NCBI GenBank assembly: GCA_964538875.1
Contig: CAZIHO010000147.1
Span: forward strand, 1 to 7,328
Source of the DNA: CAZIHO01 sp964538875
GTDB taxonomy: Bacteria > Pseudomonadota > Gammaproteobacteria > Chromatiales > Chromatiaceae
DNA length: 7,328 nucleotides
Direction of reading: 5' to 3'
The notes below the pieces were generated by a model. The model made no database searches. It saw nothing but the letters and a program-made list of their open reading frames with translations, and was not told the origin of the DNA. Made by a program: the position numbers and the translations under genes. Shown here piece after piece: positions 1-7,328 of the stretch (position 1 is the first letter of the stretch; every line of letters starts with the position of its first letter).

Positions 1-147
1 CTGGCCTTATCCCAAGGCATGGCTCCGTCCGTTGCCAAGCGCTAGCGGCCGGGGATGCTGGAGTTTGTTCCTCACCCGCAACCCAGACCTGGGAAATCTG
101 GATTATTGGCAATCTGGAGCAACGGTAGCGGGCATCCCTGCCCCGTG
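1..147. other. Left-edge stretch without a supportable gene
   Basis: I see no recognisable gene here. Frame 1 is open from the edge to a TAG at 43-45 (14 codons). Frame 2 is open from the edge to a TAA at 172-174 (57 codons), and frame 3 from the edge to a TAG at 123-125. Any of these could be the tail of a plus-strand gene converging on the aconitase gene, but none has a recognisable protein motif. On the minus strand an ATG at 20-18 could begin a gene running off the edge, but its purine-rich stretch is too close to be a good ribosome site. The octamer AATCTGGA occurs twice within about 30 bases near 95-120 and is probably chance. Confidence 0.3.
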
Positions 148-201
148 TCCCGGTCCGGCCCAACCGGCGGCCTAACCGCCACCGGCTAGACCGGACCGGG
201 G
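148..201. terminator. Stem-loop just after the aconitase stop, probable transcript end
   Basis: The arm CCGGTCCGG at 150-158 is the exact reverse complement of CCGGACCGG at 191-199. One more C-G pair (149/200) and a T/G wobble (148/201) extend it. Nested inside is a second perfect hairpin, GGCGG (166-170) and CCGCC (176-180), with loop CCTAA. The structure begins six bases beyond the aconitase stop codon (minus strand). It lacks a T-tract on either strand, so it is not a textbook intrinsic terminator. It could act as a 3' stabilising structure or as a bidirectional barrier between convergent genes. The pairing is seen directly; the function is inferred. Confidence 0.45.
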
Positions 202-206
202 GGACC

Positions 207-2873
<2,667 letters not shown>

Positions 2874-2905
2874 GAGTTCAGCTCGCTTTGGTGGGTCTTT
2901 ATCTG

Positions 2906-2940
2906 TCCCCCCCGAAACAGGCCGGGGGGAATCCTTTTTT
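2906..2940 (+). terminator. G/C hairpin with T-tract facing the plus strand
   Basis: TCCCCCC at 2906-2912 pairs with GGGGGGA at 2924-2930 around an 11-base loop. On the plus strand a run of six T (2935-2940) follows after a four-base gap. That is the layout of an intrinsic terminator for plus-strand transcription, yet both flanking genes are on the minus strand. On the minus strand the hairpin is preceded by the A-run and has no T-tract after it. It would therefore block antisense transcription entering the Rieske gene rather than end the Rieske message. The offset T-tract makes its strength uncertain. Confidence 0.35.
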
Positions 2941-2943
2941 GTA

Positions 2944-3570
2944 CTACCAACGGGCCAGCAAACGGCCCTCTTCTACTTTAGTGTCAAACTGGCGCAGAGG
3001 ACGATCGCCGACGGCGGTACATTGACCGGTCTGAATATCAAAAGTCCATTGATGCTTGGGGCAGGTCAAGCGCTTGCCATCCAAGGCCAGGTGGGGAATA
3101 TCCGTGACCTGATGGGGACAGCGGCTGTCGTAGGCCCGGATCCCGTCCGCATCCCGGTAGACGAACACATGGCGGCCTTCCTGCTCCACATAGGTCACCT
3201 GGTCTAGGGGCACCGCATCCAGGGCCGCCAGGTCATGCCACTGGGGATCGGCACCCAGCGCCTCGGGCCGGAACTCGGGGATGTCCATGGACAGCAGAAT
3301 GTCGGTGGCCCACACGATCTTGGCCAACCCCAGCACCGGAAAAGCCATCAGCAGGGCGTCGATGACCTCGTCCGGCGTGGCCCCGTTGCGCAACGCCCGG
3401 GTCAGATACTGCCGGAAGCCGTTTTCGGTTTGGACCGCCACCTTGGCGATGACCGAGATCAGGTCCCGGGTGCGGGTGTCCAGATGCCCGCCGGCTTCCT
3501 TCAAGAACTTGAAATAGCTGGTCATGGCCTCCGGCCGGACCTTGAGAAGGTAATTTAACGCGTCGCTCAT
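2944..3570 (-). CDS. CMD-like (AhpD-fold) / Rieske [2Fe-2S] fusion protein
   Basis: A 208-residue cytoplasmic protein with no signal peptide. Residues ~10-95 resemble the carboxymuconolactone decarboxylase/AhpD helical fold (for example ALRNGATPDEVIDALL near 59-74). Residues ~110-208 form a Rieske ferredoxin-type domain. Its cluster ligands are C151-P-H153 and C170-P-K-H173, with 16 residues between the pairs, as is normal for Rieske ferredoxins. The CPHQ and CPKHQWTF wording recalls the ferredoxins of toluene/diiron monooxygenases, which suggests electron transfer. In the CMD part the usual CxxCxxH reads TENGFRQY, so both redox cysteines and the histidine are missing. The protein's only other cysteine (C184) lies in the Rieske domain. 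The ATG at 3570 was preferred over an in-frame GTG at 3576, because AGGAG overlaps that GTG and sits five bases before the ATG. It is divergent from the ABC operon and 70 bp upstream of acnA. Its redox partner and substrate are unknown. Confidence 0.85.
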   Translation of the reverse strand: MSDALNYLLKVRPEAMTSYFKFLKEAGGHLDTRTRDLISVIAKVAVQTENGFRQYLTRALRNGATPDEVIDALLMAFPVLGLAKIVWATDILLSMDIPEFRPEALGADPQWHDLAALDAVPLDQVTYVEQEGRHVFVYRDADGIRAYDSRCPHQVTDIPHLALDGKRLTCPKHQWTFDIQTGQCTAVGDRPLRQFDTKVEEGRLLARW

Positions 3571-3575
3571 GCTCA

Positions 3576-3580
3576 CTCCT
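3576..3580 (-). promoter_or_regulatory. Shine-Dalgarno that fixes the Rieske-CMD start
   Basis: Read on the minus strand, AGGAG is followed by the five-base spacer TGAGC and then ATG at 3570-3568. The alternative GTG (3576-3574) shares its first G with this site and so could not be initiated from it. The protein therefore very probably starts two codons inside the longest reading frame. Confidence 0.75.
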
Positions 3581-3676
3581 GGTGCTCATTGGATGGAGGG
3601 CAGTTAGTGTAGCGCAGGGACTCACCTCGCGGCCGGGCACTGTGGTAGATTGGCGAGCGCTTTTTTAACCCAGAAT

Positions 3677-3691
3677 ACCGGTCAAACCGGT
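3677..3691. repeat. Paired ACCGGT elements, candidate operator or small hairpin
   Basis: ACCGGT occurs at 3677-3682 and again at 3686-3691, separated by CAA. The hexamer is its own reverse complement, so the pair is both a direct and an inverted repeat with centres nine bases apart. In DNA it could be an operator for a dimeric regulator. In the mRNA it could form a six-pair hairpin with a three-base loop ending nine bases before the Shine-Dalgarno of the binding-protein gene. Function is inferred from position only. Confidence 0.35.
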
Positions 3692-3714
3692 TCGATTGAC
3701 GGGAGGACACCCAC

Positions 3715-4863
3715 ATGACAATCCGCCGCGCGGCCCTCGCCGCCCTGGTCGCCGCCCTCGCCTGGACACCGGCCCACGCTGACATCAAGGTGGGGGTCAC
3801 CCTGTCCACCACCGGCCCGGCCGCGTCCCTGGGCATCCCGGAGAAAAATACCCTGCCGCTGCTGCCCACCCGCATCGGCGGCGAGAAAGTAGAATATATC
3901 CTGCTCGATGATGCCGCCGACACCACTACGGCGGTCAAGAATACCCGCCGGTTCCTGGACGAGGACAAGGTGGACGTCATCATCGGCTCCACCGTGACCC
4001 CCAACAGCCTGGCCATGGTGGACCTGGTGGCGGAGGCCAAGACGCCCATGATCGCCCTGGCGGCCGGCGCCAAGATCGTCGCGCCCATGGACGACAAGCG
4101 CCATTGGGTATTCAAGACACCCCAGAACGACGTGCACATGGTCAGCGCCATCGTCACCCACATGGCGGCGGCCGGGGTCAAGAAAATCGGTTTTATCAGC
4201 TTCAACGACGCCTACGGGGAAGGCTGGTGGACCGCTTTGCAACCCATGGCGGCGGATAAGGGCGTCCAGATCGTCGCCAATGAGCGTTATTCCCGCAGCG
4301 ACACCTCGGTGACCGGCCAGGTGCTCAAACTGATGGCGGCCAACCCGGACGCGATTCTGATCGCCGGTTCCGGTACTCCCGCCGCCCTGCCCCAGAAAGC
4401 CCTGGTGGAAAAGGGCTACAAGGGCAAGATCTACCAGACCCACGGCGTCGCTAACCAGGACTTCCTGCGGGTCGGCGGCAAAGATGTGGAAGGCACTTTC
4501 TTGCCCACCGGCCCCCTGCTGGTGGCGGCCCAGTTGCCGGAATCCAACCAGGTGCGGGCGGTGGCCATGGACTTCGTGCAGCGCTACGAGGCCGCCAACG
4601 GCGCCGGCAGTGTGTCCAGTTTCGCCGGCTACGCCTGGGACGCCGGCCTGCTGTTGCAACGGGCGATTCCGGAAGCCCTCAAGGACGCCAAGCCGGGCAC
4701 CCCGGAATTCCGGGCCAAGCTGCGGGACGCCCTGGAAGGCGTCAAGGATCTGGTGGGCGCCCACGGCGTCTACAGCATGACCGCCACCGACCACCTGGGC
4801 CTGGATGACCGTTCCCGGGTCATGGTGCGGATCGAAAACGGCGGCTGGAAACTGCAACCCTAG
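3715..4863 (+). CDS. Periplasmic substrate-binding protein of a HAAT-family ABC importer (LivJ-like)
   Basis: A 382-residue periplasmic type I binding protein (Peripla_BP_6 / leucine-binding-protein-like). It captures a solute and hands it to the membrane permeases encoded downstream. Residues 1-22 are a Sec signal peptide: RR at 4-5, a hydrophobic core at 6-17 and an AHA cleavage site before D23. The mature start DIKVGVTLSTTGPAASLG is the family's typical first strand and ligand loop. Further marks are DDAADTTTAVKNTRRFL (65-81), DVIIGSTVTPNS (87-98), KIGFISFNDAYGEGWW (157-172) and AGYAWDAGLLLQ (304-315). The mature protein has no cysteine, so no disulfide is possible. The ATG has a strong GGGAGGA site seven bases upstream (3701-3707). 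It is first in the transporter operon and is followed after 54 bp by the permease gene, with a strong hairpin between. The ligand cannot be read from sequence; branched-chain amino acids, amides or aromatic acids are all known for this family. Confidence 0.92.
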   Translation: MTIRRAALAALVAALAWTPAHADIKVGVTLSTTGPAASLGIPEKNTLPLLPTRIGGEKVEYILLDDAADTTTAVKNTRRFLDEDKVDVIIGSTVTPNSLAMVDLVAEAKTPMIALAAGAKIVAPMDDKRHWVFKTPQNDVHMVSAIVTHMAAAGVKKIGFISFNDAYGEGWWTALQPMAADKGVQIVANERYSRSDTSVTGQVLKLMAANPDAILIAGSGTPAALPQKALVEKGYKGKIYQTHGVANQDFLRVGGKDVEGTFLPTGPLLVAAQLPESNQVRAVAMDFVQRYEAANGAGSVSSFAGYAWDAGLLLQRAIPEALKDAKPGTPEFRAKLRDALEGVKDLVGAHGVYSMTATDHLGLDDRSRVMVRIENGGWKLQP

Positions 4864-4876
4864 GAGTTCCCCAGCC

Positions 4877-4904
4877 CTGGGTCCGGGGTCCGCCCCGGAC
4901 TCAG
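4877..4904 (+). promoter_or_regulatory. Strong intercistronic hairpin with a UNCG-type loop
   Basis: GTCCGGGG at 4881-4888 and CCCCGGAC at 4893-4900 are perfect reverse complements enclosing the loop TCCG, a UNCG-class tetraloop sequence in RNA. Four more pairs outside (4877-4880 with 4901-4904, one of them G-U) make a 12-bp stem. It lies 13 bases after the stop of the binding-protein gene and ends 13 bases before the permease ATG. There is no T-tract, so it is unlikely to be a full terminator. A likely role, inferred by analogy with other binding-protein operons, is to protect the upstream message so that binding protein is made in excess of the membrane parts. Confidence 0.6.
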
Positions 4905-4917
4905 CACAGCACCCGCC

Positions 4918-5955
4918 ATGGATTTACAAATCGCCCTGTTGTTGTTGCAAGACGGCCTGGTGAACGGGGCCGTCTATGCCCTGTTGGCGCTGGCCTTGGT
5001 GCTGGTGTTCGCCGTCACTCGTGTTATTTATATACCTCAAGGTGAATTCGTCGCCTTCGGCGCCCTCACCCTGGCCAGTCTCCAGGCCGGCCGGGTGCCC
5101 GGCACCCTCTGGTTGTTGATCGGCCTGGGCGTCACCGTGGCGGTGGTGGAAAGCGTCGCCGCCCTGCGCTGGGGCCATACCCGGCGCCTGCCCCGCACCC
5201 TGGCCTGGAACCTGGGTGTGCCCGCCGCCTTGGCGCTGCTCCTGTACCTGGCCCCCCTGGCGAGCCTGCCCCTGGCGGTGCAAATCCTGCTCAGCATGGC
5301 CTTGGTGGTGCCCACCGGCCCCATGCTGTACCGGCTGGTATTCCTGCCCATGGCGGAGTCCTCGGTATTGGCGCTGCTGGTGGTGGCCGTGGCGGTGCAT
5401 GTGGCCCTGGTGGGACTGGGGCTGATCCTGTTCGGCGCCGAGGGATCCCGCACCCCGGCCTTCACGGACGCGGCCTGGGATCTGGATTTTCTGCGCATCA
5501 ACGGCCAAACCCTGTGGGTGCTGGGTTCCAGCCTGGGGCTGATGGTGCTGCTCCAGCAATTCTTTCAACGTACCCTGTACGGTAAGGCCCTGCGCGCCAC
5601 CGCCATGAACCGTACCGGCGCCCGCCTGATGGGTATCGCGCCGACTCTGGCCGGCAAGCTGGCATTCGGCCTGGCAGCCCTGATGGGGGTGTTTTCCGGA
5701 GTGCTGGTGGCGCCCATCACCACCATTTATTACGATACCGGCTTTTTGATCGGCCTCAAGGGCTTCGTGGCGGCTATCATCGGCGCCCTGGCCAGCTATC
5801 CCCTGGCGGCGGCCGGCGCCCTGCTGGTGGGTATTCTGGAAGCCTTCGCCTCCTTCTGGGCCAGCGCCTTCAAGGAAGTCATCGTCTTCACCCTCATCAT
5901 CCCGGTACTGGTGTGGCTGTCCCTCACCCGCCCCCACCAGGAGGACGACGAGTGA
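4918..5955 (+). CDS. HAAT-family ABC importer permease, LivH-like
   Basis: An inner-membrane permease of 345 residues, one half of the channel that receives solute from the binding protein. The N-terminus shows the LivH pattern (DGLVNGAVYALLALALVLVF, 12-31, then IYIPQGEFVAFGAL, 37-50). The cytoplasmic coupling (EAA-like) loop is GKALRATAMNRTGARLMGI at 222-240, followed by hydrophobic segments at about 244-265, 280-306 and 320-336. It is longer than the usual ~290-310 residues. The extra length lies around 83-118, after a segment at 62-82, and includes one additional hydrophobic stretch (about 98-115). The ATG has no Shine-Dalgarno in front of it. No other in-frame start codon exists between the previous stop and this ATG, so translation may depend on coupling across the hairpin. 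The stop overlaps the start of the next gene (GTGA). The LivH assignment is firm; the substrate is unknown. Confidence 0.9.
   Translation: MDLQIALLLLQDGLVNGAVYALLALALVLVFAVTRVIYIPQGEFVAFGALTLASLQAGRVPGTLWLLIGLGVTVAVVESVAALRWGHTRRLPRTLAWNLGVPAALALLLYLAPLASLPLAVQILLSMALVVPTGPMLYRLVFLPMAESSVLALLVVAVAVHVALVGLGLILFGAEGSRTPAFTDAAWDLDFLRINGQTLWVLGSSLGLMVLLQQFFQRTLYGKALRATAMNRTGARLMGIAPTLAGKLAFGLAALMGVFSGVLVAPITTIYYDTGFLIGLKGFVAAIIGALASYPLAAAGALLVGILEAFASFWASAFKEVIVFTLIIPVLVWLSLTRPHQEDDE
5939..5944 (+). promoter_or_regulatory. Shine-Dalgarno for the permease-ATPase fusion gene
   Basis: A perfect AGGAGG lies inside the end of the preceding permease gene, with a seven-base spacer to GTG at 5952-5954. 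The GTG overlaps the preceding TGA stop in the four-base GTGA arrangement, a sign of translational coupling. This site is what identifies the GTG as the start; there is no ATG nearby. Confidence 0.85.
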
Positions 5956-7328
5956 ACAGGCGGGCGCCCCTGGCGGCTTTTTTGCTGTTGATCGCCGCCG
6001 GCCCCTGGTTGCTGGGCGAGTACTACATCACCCTGCTGAATTACATCGGCCTGCACGCCCTGGTGGCCCTGGGTCTGGTGGTGCTCACTGGCGTTGGCGG
6101 TCTCACCTCCTTCGGTCAAGCGGCCTTCGTGGGCTTGGGCGCCTACGCCACCGCCTACCTGACCACCGCCTACCAATGGTCCCCCTGGCTGACTCTGCCC
6201 GTCTCCCTCGGCCTCACCGGCGGCGTGGCCCTGCTCCTGGGTCTGGTGACCTTGCGCCTGTCTGGTCATTACCTGCCCCTGGGCACCATCGCCTGGGGCA
6301 TAGCCCTCTATTACCTGTTCGGCAACCTGGAGTTTCTGGGTGGCCATACCGGCATCGGCGGCGTCCCGGCCCTGGACCTGTTCGGCTGGCGTCTCACCAG
6401 CGGCCGCCAGTTTTACGCCCTGATCTGGGGCGCCCTGCTGGGCGCCATGTGGATGACCCAGAATCTGCTCGATTCCAGGGAAGGCCGCGCCATTCGCGCC
6501 CTCAAGGGGGGCGGGCTGATGGCGGAGAGCATGGGCGTCCACACCGGTCGCTCCAAGGTAATGATCTTCGTGCTGGCGGCGCTGCTGGCGGCCCTGTCCG
6601 GCTGGCTGTACGCCCATTTGCAGCGCTTCATCAACCCCACCCCCTTTGGCCTGCACATCGGCATCGAATATTTGTTCATGGCGGTGGTCGGCGGCGTGGG
6701 CTATGTGTGGGGCGCGGTGTTGGGCTCCGGGCTCATCACCATCATGAAGCAATGGCTCCAGGACTTGCTGCCACGCCTGCTGGGCCACGACGGTAATTTC
6801 GAGGTCATCGTATTCGGCGTCATGATGATCCTGGTCCTGCAAAGGGCCCGGGGCGGCCTCTGGCCCCTGGTCCGCCGGCTGGCCCCCCCAACACCCCGGC
6901 CCCTGGCAACCGCCCTGCCCCTGCCCCGCCGGGAACTGCCGCCAGCGGGCACCCGCCTGCTGGAAGTCAAGGGCGCCCGCAAGGAATTCGGCGGCCTGGT
7001 AGCCTGCCGGGACCTGGATCTCAATCTCCATGCCGGGGAAATACTGGCCTTGATCGGACCCAACGGCGCCGGCAAGAGCACCCTATTCAATCTGATATCC
7101 GGCGTACTGCCCCTAGGCGGGGGCCAGGTGTGGCTGCGGGGAGAACGGGTGGACCTCCTCAGCGCCCGGGAAACCGCCCGGCGTGGCTTGGGACGCACCT
7201 TTCAGCATGTGCGCCTGCTGCCGGACATGAGCGTGCTGGACAACGCGGCGGTGGGTGCGCACCGGCGGGGCCGGGGCGGCGTGCTGGCGGCGGCGTTGCG
7301 CCTGGAGCGGAGCGAGGAAGCGGCGCTG
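5952..7328 (+). CDS. Fused ABC permease / ATP-binding protein (LivM-LivG), 3' end cut off
   Basis: One uninterrupted frame of 459 codons from GTG to the window edge, with no stop. Residues ~1-305 are a LivM-type permease. They include LTSFGQAAFVGLGAYATAY near 51-69, the coupling loop REGRAIRALKGGGLMAESMG at 176-195, and the end signature IEYLFMAVVGGVGYVWGAVLGS that follows. A proline/arginine-rich linker spans ~309-335. From ~336 a LivG-type ATPase domain begins: LLEVKGARKEFGGL, the Walker A GPNGAGKST (369-377) and the Q-loop FQ with Q418. The LSGGQ signature, Walker B and H-loop lie beyond the edge; about 130-160 more residues would be expected. No ATG or GTG with a ribosome site occurs at the domain junction, so this is a true fusion rather than two genes. 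The permease and one ATPase of the importer are thus tied in a fixed ratio, and a separate LivF-like ATPase probably follows. Such fusions are known in annotated genomes but are the minority arrangement. Confidence 0.92.
   Translation, partial: MNRRAPLAAFLLLIAAGPWLLGEYYITLLNYIGLHALVALGLVVLTGVGGLTSFGQAAFVGLGAYATAYLTTAYQWSPWLTLPVSLGLTGGVALLLGLVTLRLSGHYLPLGTIAWGIALYYLFGNLEFLGGHTGIGGVPALDLFGWRLTSGRQFYALIWGALLGAMWMTQNLLDSREGRAIRALKGGGLMAESMGVHTGRSKVMIFVLAALLAALSGWLYAHLQRFINPTPFGLHIGIEYLFMAVVGGVGYVWGAVLGSGLITIMKQWLQDLLPRLLGHDGNFEVIVFGVMMILVLQRARGGLWPLVRRLAPPTPRPLATALPLPRRELPPAGTRLLEVKGARKEFGGLVACRDLDLNLHAGEILALIGPNGAGKSTLFNLISGVLPLGGGQVWLRGERVDLLSARETARRGLGRTFQHVRLLPDMSVLDNAAVGAHRRGRGGVLAAALRLERSEEAAL

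Larger units (their letters stand above)
3571..3714. promoter_or_regulatory. Divergent intergenic region between Rieske-CMD and the ABC operon
   Basis: Both transcription units should start here. On the plus strand TTGGCG at 3650-3655 is a fair -35, but the sequence 17 bases on (GAATAC, 3673-3678) is a poor -10. On the minus strand TACACT (plus 3605-3610) is a possible -10 without a good -35. No strong sigma-70 promoter can be named. A run of six T at 3661-3666 and a pair of ACCGGT elements (3677-3691) are the visible structures. GGGAGGA at 3701-3707 is the ribosome site of the binding-protein gene. Confidence 0.4.

Noticed and set aside
1..45. Tail of an upstream plus-strand gene ending at the TAG at 43-45
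   Set aside because: Only 14 codons are visible and no family can be recognised. The other two plus frames are also open from the edge, so none can be preferred.
3574..3576. GTG as the start of the Rieske-CMD protein (210 residues)
   Set aside because: It overlaps the AGGAG ribosome site, which is correctly spaced for the ATG two codons further in.
3715..3780. Twin-arginine (Tat) export signal on the binding protein because of RR at residues 4-5
   Set aside because: The following residues lack the F-L-K part of the Tat consensus and the core is strongly hydrophobic with an AHA site, which fits an ordinary Sec signal.
3682..4857. 391-codon minus-strand frame opposite the binding-protein gene
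   Set aside because: It mirrors the codon positions of a clearly recognised gene, is rich in Gly/His/Gln/Val as GC-rich shadow frames are, and has no family motif.
4924..5937. 337-codon minus-strand frame opposite the LivH-like permease
   Set aside because: The Gln/Gly/His-rich composition arises from the complement of Leu/Ala-rich membrane codons. No ribosome site or motif is seen.
6176..6796. 206-codon plus-strand frame within the fusion gene
   Set aside because: It is a different frame from the LivM-like one and is Pro/Arg/His-rich. The in-phase frame from 5952 carries all permease and ATPase motifs.
5796..7031. 411-codon minus-strand frame opposite the end of one permease and the fusion gene
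   Set aside because: It spans the junction of two real plus-strand genes and has the same shadow composition.

Overview
The window is GC-rich DNA of bacterial (proteobacterial) character, densely coding and with few gaps. Gene content and protein style fit a betaproteobacterium, perhaps of the Rhodocyclales or Burkholderiales type, but that placement is inferred from overall resemblance and is weak. There are no RNA genes, insertion sequences, CRISPR arrays or phage genes.

Left half, minus strand: a complete AcnA-type aconitase (207-2873) lies downstream of a small two-domain protein (2944-3570). The small protein fuses an AhpD/carboxymuconolactone-decarboxylase-like domain to a Rieske [2Fe-2S] domain. 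The two genes are 70 bp apart and may be co-transcribed, with the Rieske gene first. A GC-rich stem-loop follows the aconitase stop. The first ~150 bases hold no gene that can be supported.

Right half, plus strand: a divergent operon starts from the ~144-bp gap at 3571-3714. It encodes an ABC importer of the HAAT (branched-chain amino acid/amide/aromatic acid) family: a periplasmic binding protein (3715-4863), a LivH-like permease (4918-5955), and one long reading frame from a GTG at 5952 to the window edge. That last frame fuses a LivM-like permease to a LivG-like ATPase. It is open for 459 codons with no stop and is cut off by the window end before the ABC signature and Walker B. A second ATPase (LivF-like) would be expected just beyond the edge.

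How they work together: the binding protein captures a small carboxylated solute in the periplasm and delivers it to the LivH/LivM channel, and the ATPases power uptake. The substrate cannot be read from sequence; amino acids, amides and aromatic or dicarboxylic acids are all possible in this family. Aconitase serves the TCA/glyoxylate cycle. The Rieske-CMD protein is a probable electron carrier or redox-linked protein of unknown partner.

Most notable points: the permease-ATPase fusion; a 12-bp stem capped by a UNCG-type loop between the binding protein and the first permease, whose start has no Shine-Dalgarno; and loss of the CxxC/His site in the CMD-like domain of the Rieske protein.
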